This document shows, in pieces, positions 14,001-21,402 of a DNA stretch of 64,000 nucleotides (within the stretch, counting starts at the first letter, position 1; each line of letters begins with the position of its first letter). Source of the stretch: Ectobius pallidus (taxonomy: Eukaryota; Arthropoda; Insecta; Blattodea; Ectobiidae). Both the position numbers and the translations under genes were made by a program. The notes below the pieces were generated by a model, which saw nothing but the letters and a program-made list of their open reading frames with translations, was not told where the DNA came from and ran no database searches. The stretch spans positions 96,423,882 through 96,487,881 of the forward strand of contig CAXKWD010000005.1 in NCBI GenBank assembly GCA_964059195.1. Reading direction: 5' to 3'.

Positions 14001-17000
14001 TTTAAATTTTGGAAGGAAGTAAACTTTTTGCAGCTTAAAATTCTCCTTGATGTAAGAAAATTATCATAGGTGAATTGACGAGTTTATCGATAGATTCGCG
14101 ACTGCGCAGCAGGAGCAAATTTATCTGATGCAACTCGTCAACTCTAGTTGGATTTATTAAGACTATTCCATGAATAAAATTTAACGGATTATATAAATAA
14201 TAATTACTTTCGTGCTTCGTTGTATAAAAACAAAACTAACTGTTGTGAGATCATGGCATACTGTGAATCAACCATCCATGTATCGATTCGAGCTACCCTG
14301 GTATAATCAGCACTACCAATGGTGCATAGAAAACTTCATTCAGGTCAGCTAAGAGCGGAACAGAATAAAAGCACACGAACTGGCTTGCACCGAATCGAAA
14401 TTGTGTTCTTAATCAATGTACATTTCTATTATTTCAATTTCCAAACAAGTTATGTTGCATAAAATAATCTGATTTCATGCCGCTTTGTGGCATCAGTGAC
14501 TATTAATCACTGCACACTGATACTTGCATCTCCAATAACGAGCAGCTGGTTTTTCCGCGATAAAATGCCATCTTTGTGATTTCTACAAGAATATTGTAAG
14601 ATAAACGGCTGTAATTGGTCTATATCCGAGGAATTGCTAAACATTATTGGTCAATATCAAACACGTGGCGTATGAGTGGGATAGTCTTTATAATATATTT
14701 TGTGGGCAGGTGGGCGGCATCTTTGGGATTTGGCCAGGGCGGCAGAAACCTACGTTACACCACTGTGCTGAGTCTTTACATTTGTCTTCTAACTTCATTG
14801 ATTGCTGGCAGGATTGGGGGTATGTGGTCAGCATGCCAACTTCCCTGACTTATTGATGGTTTTGTTGACCAGAGCCACCACTTCTTTATCGAGTAGCTCT
14901 CAGTTGCCATCATGAGGCTGAGTGCACTCACATATGGTCATGTGGAAAAGATTACTTTATAAAAAAATACCTTTGTCCTCAGGAAAATCCCATGTTCATA
15001 ATGTGTCAGTCTTAAATTTTGGTCCTTGTGTTTCAGTAACACCAGTAACACCATCATCGAAGCCCATAACACTTCCAGCATCTCATACTGTTCTGGTGAA
15101 CGGAAGTGGTATCAAACAGTCAATGGGGCAGCATAGTTATCAACCTTCTTCTTATTATGGAACTAACAAAATGCCCTCTTCATACACATCCAGCAACCCT
15201 TACGCCACACTGGTAAGTAGTGATAAAATACTACCCAATTATGCATTAAACTTTAACCCTTTCAGAGTTTATACACGGATAATAAGACATTCATCAAGTG
15301 AAATCATCAGTGGGCTCTAAGTTTTAAATCAGTGGGGACAGTGCTTTCTTTCTAGGGGTATGTGGGGGTATCTCTCTCTAGTCCTATGCCCCCGCGTTGG
15401 GGCGAAGGGCCTCCAAGTGGAGGTTTCTGTACCTTACACTTATTTTCCTAGAGGGGGCGGAGGGACAAGTGGTAAGCCCATCGCCTCTCAACCCCCCTCC
15501 GGAAACTAAGGTATCACTTGGACATGAAAGGGCCGATAAATTTTGTCCAGAGGCTCTAATTTAGGCTTGGAGTTCTTTTAAGTGCAGTAAATCTACGACA
15601 TGGCCCCCCAGCTTGAAGTCCCTCCCGGAGGACTCCGTGCCCAGGATTTTTACGTGTTGAAAAATATGTGGGGGTATGCATACCCCTTAAAGATTTTTCG
15701 AGTTTCATGTACTAGAAAATCGTTGATTTCCACAATTTCGAAATCTAGAGTGTGATTATATGCATTGATTGCATTAAAGTAGCTATATTTAGTGTTACGT
15801 TCGTATGATTCTCGAGAGGTGGGGCCTGACATTAGTGCACGATCAGGAAAACAAATGAGCGCTACAATGACTATGTTGCCCATGTTACTGATTCAACATT
15901 AGCACATGCTCAAGAGTTTGTTGTATCCCTTTCCTCTTGTCTTCAAATTGCATTTATTTGCACTAATGCAGCTGCGCATGACATTCTGTCTCTGGCTATT
16001 CTGGAGTTTTTTCTTGTGTTAAATTATTTGTGCCCTTGTGAAAATTATTCCGCTTATAGTAGCCTACCTCTTAAATTTTTTATATAAAAAAGCACCAAGT
16101 GTGGATATTTTTTGTGCAGTAGCTGCTTTCATTGAATGACAATCCTAACACTTCAATAAAAATCCTCACATTTTACATAAAGCCCAATGCTATTAATCTT
16201 AATCTCTATTTTATACAATTTTTAAGGCAGCACTTTATAATATGTCAGTAGCAGTGGAAAAGTTAAAACATTCAACTTCACTAATTGTAAGTAATTACTC
16301 ACTAATGTAGGACATGTTTCAAAGGCTGTATTGCCTTCTTCCTTAACTAAGATCCACTGATGATTCTCTTTGTTTATCATATCGCTGATCTGAAAGAAAA
16401 AAGAAAACTTACTTCAAAAGTACAAATATGTTTTCATAAGATAAACGTACTATATGATTTTCACTTTTTATTTCAGCCTCGTCAAACTTTGAAACAACCG
16501 TTAGCTCCTGTAAACCAAACGCTACATATTGATACACACTCAGAACCTGTTCCGTAAGTAAATTTCCCTGAAATTTGTGGTTCACTGTTGCATGAAATAG
16601 AAGGTGGTGCTCAAATAATTGACACAACTGAGAATGAAATGGAACTTAAAATTTGTTAGTTTTAAATTTATCACTTGACAAGCAAACTTAGATTTACCTT
16701 TGGTAATCCAGACGGCCGTTTCGCACTACTTTAGTGCATCATCAGCGGTTTTCAAACTGCTACTGGTGGGTGCCTGTGTTGTACACCTAGGTGGTGTGGG
16801 TGTTGCATTGGTCTTGAGGTGGGAGTGGGAGTGGGAGTGGGAGTATTTGGCAGTGTTTGAATGTCAGGTATCGTGTCAAAAAGTGTGTGTGATTTGAAGT
16901 GAGTTGGTCATTCAGTATAGATGTGGGGTGATTTTTTGTGTGTTTATATATTTAGAAATATATAAACACACAAAAAATCACCCCACATCTATACTGAATG

Positions 17001-20000
17001 ACCAACTACACTTCAAATCACACACACTTTTTGACACGATACCTGACATTCAAACACCGCCAAATACTCCCACTCCCACCTCAAGACCAACGCAACACCC
17101 ACACCACCTAGGCACCCACCCTAGGTACAACAAAGGCACCCACCAGTAGCAGTTCGAAAACCGCTGATGATGCACTAAAGTAGTGCGAAACGGCTGTCCG
17201 GATTACCAAAGGTAAATCTAAGTTTGCTTGTCAAGTGATAAATTTAAAACTAACTTTTGTTAAAGCAATCAAGAATGGACACTCAAACATACAGTTATTA
17301 AAATTTGTGTTCTATGTTACTGGAATTTCACTCACATATCTACAAGATAATGCCTACTGTCACTTTATTAAAGTTCATTTGTCACGTAGTTGTTGTTTAG
17401 CAGTGGCTGAGCATAGATGCTTAACTGTTCAACAGTGCAGTAAAACTGTTCTTCTTTACGCTGAATTAAAGAGTGTTACTGCAACTTAGAGACAATTTTG
17501 TGTAATAATTCAAACATATTGGGCTTTAGCAAGGAACACAATCTTTGTTTGCACAGAAAGTTGAAAGAAGAAGGATCTTTACTGGAAGGAAAAGACATTG
17601 GGACATTGGTCAACACCAGTTCATTTGGCTGAGAGCATGAGGCTCTGCAATGCAGTCCTAACAGGTCATAATAAGTAGTAAGAGAAGAGAAGCTGGAATA
17701 TCTTGCCAAATAGTACACTGCAATCTCAAGCTTTTTCCATACGAAATGAGTGTGTTGCATATTTTTTATTTATTTATTATTATGGAAACACAGATGTACA
17801 TATACAAAAAATGTCTTGCAAGATACAAAATCAAAATAAATTTCCCCCCTTCCCCAGATGAGCAAAGCTCATGACAGGGCTGAATAAACAGAAGAGATGT
17901 GCGATGTGCCATATGGGCAGAAGGTAAAGATGAAATTTTTTACAACATGTGGTTTTCTGTTGAAACTTGTTTTCACCTTAATGGAACTTACAATAAACAA
18001 AATGTCCGATTTTTGACCAGAGAGAACCCACAAAATGTCCATGGGGTGAATGTGTTCATCTGGACAACTCTATCAAGCCTTGGACTAATTGGATCATTTT
18101 TCTTTTATGAAAATATTAATGCCTGATACAAGAATATGCAGACTTTGTGCCTTGCCTTTTTGTTACTAACCTTCCAATGAAATTGTAGTGGTTTATGCAA
18201 GATGGAGCAGCACCTCACATGGCTAACAATTTACTGGATATTCTGAGGAGAATTTTTGGTAATCATGTGATGTCCCATCATTATCTACAATACCATCTTG
18301 ATGGAATCTTTTGCCTTCCCTTAAACCCAGATTTAAATCCTTGTGGTTTCTTTCTGTGGAGCTATTTGAAAGAGAGACTTTTCCCTTAAGGCATCAAACT
18401 GAAATGGAAATACATACCCAGATTGTGCAGTTGTTCAGTGAAATTAATGAAGACTTGTGCTGGAAAGTTATCAGGAATATGGTGTCTCGCCTTAAAGAAG
18501 TCGTTCATCAAAATGGAGGCCATAATGAACATGAGCTATAGTGAATTGAGTTTCCAAGGTCCACAAGGTAGAAAGCTGTTGTGAGAAGATTCAGTGTGTC
18601 ATCTATTCGTCCACCAACCTGTAGTTTCATTAATTTAATAATAATTATATGATGATTTGCTTAGCTTAGAGAAATTTTGATATTCCAATAGATTAAGAAG
18701 AAAAAGAAAATAGTTTAAAAAAACATTTTTTCAAAAGATCTTCCAAAACTGCATGAAGCTCTTTTCTTCCTTTGTTTATAGGTCTATAGCCTGTTTATTT
18801 CACCACATTATCGTAATGTTCAATGAACCTTCTCCAGATTTACTCATGGGGGTGGTGGCTAGTCAGTCCCCTAGATGCGCTGACCAATGCTATCTTCTTA
18901 ACAGGGGCGTATTCAGAGGGGGGGCTGAGGGGGCTACAGCCTCCCCCGAAACGTTAAGTAATGCTAATATGTTGCACATAAGAACATTTTAATTTGACAA
19001 ATAGGTCTAGTAGACAGTCTAATTGCACATCCTGACAAAATTCAGCCTAACAACGAATTTTTACCTGAAATTTGTGAAATATACTCCAGAAAAATGAGGT
19101 ATGCTCTATTATTTAAGTAAATTTAATACTGTACTAGACGTTCTGTTGTTGGCTAAATTACATCACGAATTTTAAAATATAGTATATAGGTAAGTCTTAT
19201 GAATTACATAATAAAAATTTAAATAAAACAAGGTTAAGTTATTGCAATAAATTTTAGTAAATTGAAAAATAATGAATATAAAGTTGCTTTAATATTATAT
19301 AATCGGTTACAACAAAAATATAGTCTATTTACTATCAACAAATTTTATAGTCGCTTTCCAAAACATTCCCTTAGCCAAATAGCTTTTTTTTTTTTAAATT
19401 AACAGAGATATGCACAATATTTGACATCTCTCATAATATGCTGTTATAAATGTGACAAATTGGTTAAATATGCACAAATATTTTAATATTGAGTAAATAT
19501 GATGCATCATTGCAAAACTAACAAAATATGCAAAATTAAACCATCAATTTCTTAATATTTCTTTGACACCTTGTAATAATTTTCATTATTAAAAATATGA
19601 TTTTCATAAATTTCCGGGCCCTAGTGATAACAGTGTTAGACTTATATAGCCCCTCCCGAAAAAATATCTTGGATACGTCCCTGCTTCTTAAAGACTTAAA
19701 GGTTTGTGGTCACAAATGAAATGTGACTCTTTCACCCATGCCAGCTGCAAAGCCCCTGCTAACTTTAGATATGCAAAATACACAACTTTGTAGTTCACAT
19801 TATTTATGGGAACAACTTCAAGGAAGCTCATAAAATGGAACAAAACACATATCTTTCTATAGGCAGGGAGATGTTAATGCATACAGTAATTATCATTTAA
19901 TCAACAATTAATACTAACAAAATTAGGTAAGATGAGAATTATTTGAGAGGGCACTTGTTCATGTGACACTGTACAGGAGATGCCAAATCGTTTTCTTACA

Positions 20001-21179
20001 TTGTCATGCATCCACATTTTAACAAACTATCTCCTCCATTAAAATCACTCAAAGGACAAATGTTTAAGAGAGAATTAAGGAAGTTTTTAATAAATAAATG
20101 CCTGTATAGTCTAGCTGAAATTAGTAATATAATCTACAGGAAATATACTAATAAGTAAACTCAACCTAATTATAACATTGTAATTGTATTAACGTGTGTA
20201 GAAATAAGTAAATTCAACCTAACTCTAATATTTATAATATAATATATGCAGAATGTAATACAGGGTGTTTCAAAATGAATATCGGGGTTTTAAAGCTTTG
20301 TAGAATTAAGTACATTTAACATACAATTATAAATAATACATCAAATGAAAGAGCAACTCAAACAGTTTTTCCTACAAGTGTTCAATGTGAGTACCATTCG
20401 TTACACGGCACACATCGAGTCGATAGGAGAGTTCTTCCCATACCTTGATCTGTGTGTCTGGAGTAATTGTTGCAACAACTGCTTCAATCCTGTGTCTTAA
20501 GTCCGGTGGGTCAGTTGGTAGTGGCGGCACATACACTTGATCCTTTATGAATCCCCAAAGGTAAAAATCACATAGCGTCAGATCAGGTGAACGTGGAGGC
20601 CATGCGAAACAAGCTCTACCATCGGGCCCCTTGCGGCCAATCCAGCGGTCGGGGCAACATCGTTTAACCATTCACTAACTGAGTGATGCCAGTGAGGTGT
20701 TGCACCATCTTGTTGCCAAATAAAGTTCTCTGGTTCAGCTTCTTCCAATTGAGGAAAGAGCCATAGTTGTAGCGCATCAAGATAACAATTACCAATTACA
20801 CTTGCTTCAAGGAAAAGAAGGAAATACGGAAAGCACGTTGCACTGTTACCACAGATTCCGCCTTTGCATACAGTAACACAGAAAAAACTTTCTGCTCAAT
20901 AGTTGCCATCTTTGCTACTAGCGCTTTCTAATGGAATACAGAGGAAACAGTGCATGCACAAAGGAGTACCAACAAAACTGTTTGAGTTGCTCTTTCATTT
21001 GATGCATTATTTATAATTGTATGTTAAATGTACTAAATTCTACAAAGCCTTAAAACCCCGATATTCATTTTGAAACACGGTGTTTAATATTTGTAGTACA
21101 TAAGGCTTCCCATTGACAATGTCAGAAACTTGTATAAAAGTCTGTTGACTACAATAAATTATTATTGTTGTTGTTGTTG

Positions 21180-21229
<50 letters not shown>

Positions 21230-21402
21230 TCAGGTATAGAGCCCTATATAACTACAGACCACAGAATGAAGACGAGTTGGAGCTATGTGAAGGAGATACA
21301 GTTTACGTTATGGAGAAATGTGATGATGGTTGGTATGTCGGGTCAAGCCAGCGAACTGGCTATTTTGGTACTTTTCCTGGTAACTATGTGGAGAGAATGT
21401 GA
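4955..21402 (+). CDS. CAP: CAP/ponsin/vinexin-type adaptor (sorbin and SH3 domain protein), 3' part, six exons
   Basis: Spliced coding sequence join(4955..5069, 6488..6599, 12662..12784, 15037..15212, 16477..16553, 21234..21402), about 256 residues to the TGA. All introns are GT-AG and phases match. The product is the C-terminal part of a sorbin-family scaffold that binds vinculin, Cbl and actin regulators at adhesion sites. SH3-1 (from [10 protein letters not shown] through NWYEGE and GLFPFNYVE) lacks its first strand, which must be in an upstream exon outside the window. SH3-2 is split across exons 2 and 3 ([25 protein letters not shown]). A Ser/Pro/Thr-rich linker fills exons 4-5. SH3-3 ([17 protein letters not shown] to [12 protein letters not shown]) ends the protein, exactly as in the family. 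Aromatic ligand-groove residues and the ALYDY-type motifs are retained. Introns carry a LINE, a hAT element, SINEs, a palindrome and mariner remnants. Identity is confident; the symbol follows the insect orthologue. Confidence 0.93.
5170..5760 (+). repeat. Possible Helitron or other non-autonomous repeat
   Basis: It starts TCTATAATAATAAGAGG and continues with GTTTGTCTGTATGTG, resembling the 5' ends of insect Helitrons. No CTAG 3' end with hairpin was found, so the class and right edge are uncertain. The rest of this intron shows no gene. Confidence 0.25.
6488..6599 (+). CDS. CAP: CAP exon b: linker and first half of SH3-2
   Basis: Acceptor gtgtttcag and donor gtaaga. It encodes [17 protein letters not shown] then [19 protein letters not shown], the start of the second SH3. 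One base (G) carries over to the next exon. Confidence 0.9.
6786..7290 (+). mobile_element. 3' end of a 5'-truncated Jockey-like LINE
   Basis: A frame reads [20 protein letters not shown], then AVENFLLEK, a stop, and [10 protein letters not shown]. The FLL-K-x-FYSV-E-L ending is typical of Jockey-type ORF2. About 330 bases of 3' UTR follow, ending in a GAAAATAAAC(TAAAC)n simple-repeat tail at 7261-7290. Confidence 0.75.
7290..7436 (+). repeat. 3' half of a SINE interrupted or flanked by the LINE
   Basis: Shares blocks in order with the SINE tail at 42595-42720: CCTGTATCAT, TTAATTAAAAT, ACATCAACAATAGA and CATATCAATAGTTACA-like strings. The LINE at 7437 begins immediately after it. Confidence 0.55.
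7595..8665 (+). pseudogene. LINE ORF1 with N-terminal PHD-like zinc finger, one internal stop
   Basis: One reading frame of 357 codons, interrupted only by TAA at 8117-8119 and otherwise open on both sides. Residues 17-41 give C-x2-C-x9-C-x2-C-x4-H-x2-C, followed by a CCGN pair near residue 58: a PHD/RING-like zinc finger as found in ORF1 of CR1/L2-group LINEs. Residues about 100-135 are charged and heptad-like ([20 protein letters not shown]), a probable coiled coil. The C-terminal part (from [17 protein letters not shown]) is probably the RRM-like nucleic-acid-binding region. ORF1 proteins coat the element RNA. ORF2 starts eight bases after the TAG, which suggests re-initiation. The stop could be a point mutation or a readthrough site; I favour mutation. 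Confidence 0.8.
8674..11472 (+). CDS. LINE ORF2: APE endonuclease and reverse transcriptase
   Basis: 932 residues without a stop. The N-terminal apurinic-like endonuclease shows [10 protein letters not shown] (Asn of the active site), SINEHW (catalytic Glu), ICSDFNIDL and the LSDHAAV terminal motif (catalytic Asp-His). The reverse transcriptase shows [30 protein letters not shown] (Asp near residue 578), [13 protein letters not shown] and YADD (residues 664-667). Together these nick target DNA and copy the element RNA in place. No RNase H domain is seen, consistent with the CR1/Jockey group. Length and motif integrity suggest the enzyme could be active; the endonuclease motif has SDFN where many relatives have GDFN. 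Confidence 0.93.
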   Translation: MVNTSIHRNKEDFNNYISIMHINIQSIKNKVNELECFLIQNKYEVISINEHWCNTEEISYYSMRGYVLASAYCRTVTHGGGAAILIKDHFEFEVIDCNLYCLEKDCEITAIRLTQDKVIIVSIYRSCSGKVESFFEMFDQFLTYISAMQPKDRLIICSDFNIDLNVDVKRTETFGNLLTMYNLHVTNDKPTRNQACLDNIVTDLDRGRYHVTVVDPGLSDHAAVVFELSIDEKVNEQLFSETAISFIRPIMTQRLIQFRSYLASHNWELKGDANFFNTLVTLFKDCFPVRAFRNKPRKRLLNWFNSDLEKLRLLMITYWDIYKITRQEVDKNNYNVCKKNYRKQLDLTKRTAIEQFICNSRNKCKAAWTVIQHESGKSAQKNVCKINPDVLNHYFIDSVESIRLSVPADCDEVRALLGDNTHELQFDWAPVEEKTILEILQKLKISKSKDFYEMSNDFIRQIASEITGPLTSCINSCLIEGIFPQALKISKVAPIFKRGDPNDPANFRPISVVPVLSKILEAVMVKQLMNYFEMHNLLDVAQFAYRDGKSTIDAVDEMYSFILDAFEKRNLVRATLCDLSKAYDTVSHEIVISKLLYYGISERACKLIESYLDQRSQLVCVNNKSSSCLKCETGVPQGSVIGPLLFLVVINDLPRNISGKSIIYADDTTLLTSAVSYDVVDNQARTMFDMAQKWFVSNGLKLNNDKTIHYNFGLIRDNGINENDSVKLLGIYMDTKLDWKAHTQKLCIKLSRVIYLLSRLKQSVNNNCLRLAYFAFFHCHLIYGIRIWGHASSTKEVFIKQKRAIRILYSLGPRESCKRYFIQGRILTVPSLYILSVAVWCRENISIYKKRSDVHQYQTRGADKIDRCPFRLSKCKSSYIGLGEKILNWVPTDILNLPVNEFKRWLANSLLDKAPYSINEMFVNEGDVYVRD
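11505..11569 (+). repeat. LINE 3' hairpin and tandem-repeat tail
   Basis: ACAGC-AATC-GCTGT at 11505-11518 forms a 5-bp hairpin. Just downstream, the 12-base unit TTTTAATTCAAG is repeated nearly three times up to 11569. A short 3' hairpin plus microsatellite-like tail, instead of poly(A), is the usual template signal of CR1/L2-group LINEs. Confidence 0.6.
11640..11935 (+). repeat. tRNA-derived SINE, family A copy 1
   Basis: A B-box-like GATTCGATCCC near 11684 is followed by TTTTTCTGAGGTAGGG, GTGCACTCAGCCT, GAGGAGCTACTTGATA and CACATGCCC blocks, ending near GCACCATGGAGTT. The same blocks in the same order recur at 30236-30525 and inverted at 14806-14935. Confidence 0.75.
12662..12784 (+). CDS. 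CAP: CAP exon c: second half of SH3-2
   Basis: Acceptor ttatttgcag and donor gtaaga. It completes SH3-2: [32 protein letters not shown], then a short Pro/Glu linker. The 6-kb intron before it contains the LINE at 7437-11569. Confidence 0.9.
13459..14765 (+). mobile_element. hAT-type non-autonomous element with 8-bp TSD
   Basis: Flanked by a perfect 8-bp duplication TGCTGAGT (13451-13458 and 14766-14773). Short imperfect inverted ends (CAATGGCATGG left; CAGTGGTGTAA on the other strand) are followed by GGGGGCACCTGCCCC left and GGCCAGGGCGGC right. 1307 bp, no intact transposase seen. It lies in the CAP intron between exons c and d. Confidence 0.7.
14806..14935 (-). repeat. tRNA-derived SINE, family A, inverted fragment
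   Basis: On - it reads GTGCACTCAGCCTCATGAT, then GAGAGCTACTCGATAAAGAA and CATGCTGACCACATACCCCC. It matches the middle of the copies at 11640 and 30236. The tRNA-like head is missing. Confidence 0.7.
15037..15212 (+). CDS. CAP: CAP exon d: Ser/Thr/Pro-rich linker
   Basis: Acceptor tgtgtttcag and donor gtaagt. It encodes 58 codons of low-complexity linker ([17 protein letters not shown], later [14 protein letters not shown]). The phase joins exon c to exon e without a stop. No fold is expected; such linkers in the family separate SH3-2 from SH3-3 and carry phosphorylation or docking sites. Confidence 0.8.
15372..15664 (+). mobile_element. SINE-like retroposon of unrecognised family, 13-bp TSD, copy 1
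   Basis: A 293-bp insertion flanked by the perfect direct repeat TATGTGGGGGTAT (15359-15371 and 15665-15677). It begins with a C/T-rich head and GTCCTATGCCCCCGCG, includes GGGCCTCCAAGTGGAGGTTT and GTCCAGAGGCTCTAATTTA, and ends TGTTGAAAAA. No tRNA A/B boxes are recognised. A diverged copy lies inverted at 59775-60115. Confidence 0.7.
16477..16553 (+). CDS. CAP: CAP exon e: short linker
   Basis: Acceptor tttatttcag and donor gtaagt. 25 codons plus two bases ([18 protein letters not shown], then DTHSEPV). The two trailing bases are completed by the first G of the last exon, giving Pro-Tyr-Arg at the start of SH3-3. The phase fit is the main support. Confidence 0.75.
16655..17254. repeat. 600-bp near-perfect palindrome (foldback element)
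   Basis: The two arms (16655-16952 and 16957-17254) are reverse complements apart from a few indels, including a GGGAGT expansion on the left and an extra roughly 25-base stretch on the right. The central loop is TAGA. Outer ends read GTTAGTTTTAAATTTATCAC. Each arm holds a hammerhead-like segment next to GTTTCGCACT/AGTGCATCATCAGCGG. It lies between CAP exons e and the terminal exon. Confidence 0.9.
17155..17203 (+). ncRNA. Hammerhead-ribozyme-like motif (right arm of palindrome)
   Basis: CTGATGA at 17164-17170, stem II GCACTA/TAGTGC (17172-17177, 17181-17186) with AAG loop, GAAA at 17187-17190, then GTC at 17196-17198 where cleavage would follow. CCG before CTGATGA can pair with CGG after GTC (stem I). 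An extra T at 17171 disrupts the core, and stem III would be only two pairs, so activity is doubtful. The same motif is on - in the left arm (16711-16748). Hammerheads are known in Penelope-like retroelements; the link here is inference. Confidence 0.4.
17757..17900 (-). repeat. Probable 3' end of a LINE
   Basis: On -, TGTATATGTACATCTGTG followed by TTTCCATAATAATAAATAAA looks like a LINE 3' UTR ending in a TAAA-type repeat. No coding sequence is attached. Confidence 0.35.
17950..18541 (+). pseudogene. Degenerate Tc1/mariner-superfamily transposase
   Basis: Three frame pieces read along a DDE-type transposase: [15 protein letters not shown]...[12 protein letters not shown] with a [14 protein letters not shown] strand, then [12 protein letters not shown] (second Asp of the catalytic triad), then [20 protein letters not shown] (third acidic residue region). 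C-terminal [19 protein letters not shown] follows. Frameshifts and the loss of the N-terminal HTH show it is dead. No TIRs recognised. Confidence 0.8.
18902..19683. mobile_element. hAT MITE with perfect 8-bp TSD
   Basis: TSD CTTCTTAA at 18894-18901 and 19684-19691. TIRs start CAGGGGCGTATTCAGA left and CAGGGACGTATCCAAGA on the other strand, each followed by G/C-rich runs. 782 bp, A+T-rich inside, no transposase frame. Confidence 0.85.
20036..20255 (+). mobile_element. 3' end fragment of a Jockey-like LINE
   Basis: Reads [20 protein letters not shown] followed by CLYSLAEI, matching the FK-L-KFL-x-K-x-xYS-E pattern of Jockey-type ORF2 C-termini, then a short A+T-rich 3' UTR. It abuts the element starting at 20261. 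Confidence 0.65.
20261..21082. mobile_element. Deleted Tc1/mariner-superfamily element with long TIRs
   Basis: Inverted repeats of about 110 bp start CAGGGTGTTTCAAAATGAAT on the left and CACCGTGTTTCAAAATGAAT on the other strand. TA flanks the left side (20259-20260); the right flank is TT. It encloses a deleted transposase on -. The 822-bp size is close to its relative at 41556-42375. Confidence 0.85.
20372..20912 (-). pseudogene. Internally deleted, frameshifted transposase
   Basis: On - an ATG at 20912 opens [20 protein letters not shown], typical of the HTH start of this insect transposase family. The sequence then jumps to [20 protein letters not shown] with [11 protein letters not shown] (second catalytic Asp). 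Another frame, RWIGRKGP...[20 protein letters not shown], carries the third catalytic Asp and ends GTHIEHL-stop at 20372. The catalytic core is partly missing. Confidence 0.8.
21165..21229 (+). repeat. TTG/TTA microsatellite forming the polypyrimidine side of the last CAP acceptor
   Basis: Six TTG units grade into about sixteen TTA units. These end four bases before the CAG of the terminal-exon acceptor at 21231-21233, so the repeat replaces the usual polypyrimidine tract. Confidence 0.95.
21234..21402 (+). CDS. CAP: CAP terminal exon: SH3-3 and stop
   Basis: The acceptor ttatttcag sits directly after a TTG/TTA microsatellite. It encodes [37 protein letters not shown] and [16 protein letters not shown], a complete C-terminal SH3 domain. 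The TGA is at 21400-21402. Confidence 0.95.

Noticed and set aside
14922..15320. 132-codon frame on + as a separate gene
   Set aside because: Only 15037-15212 is coding; it is an internal CAP exon and the flanks are intron.
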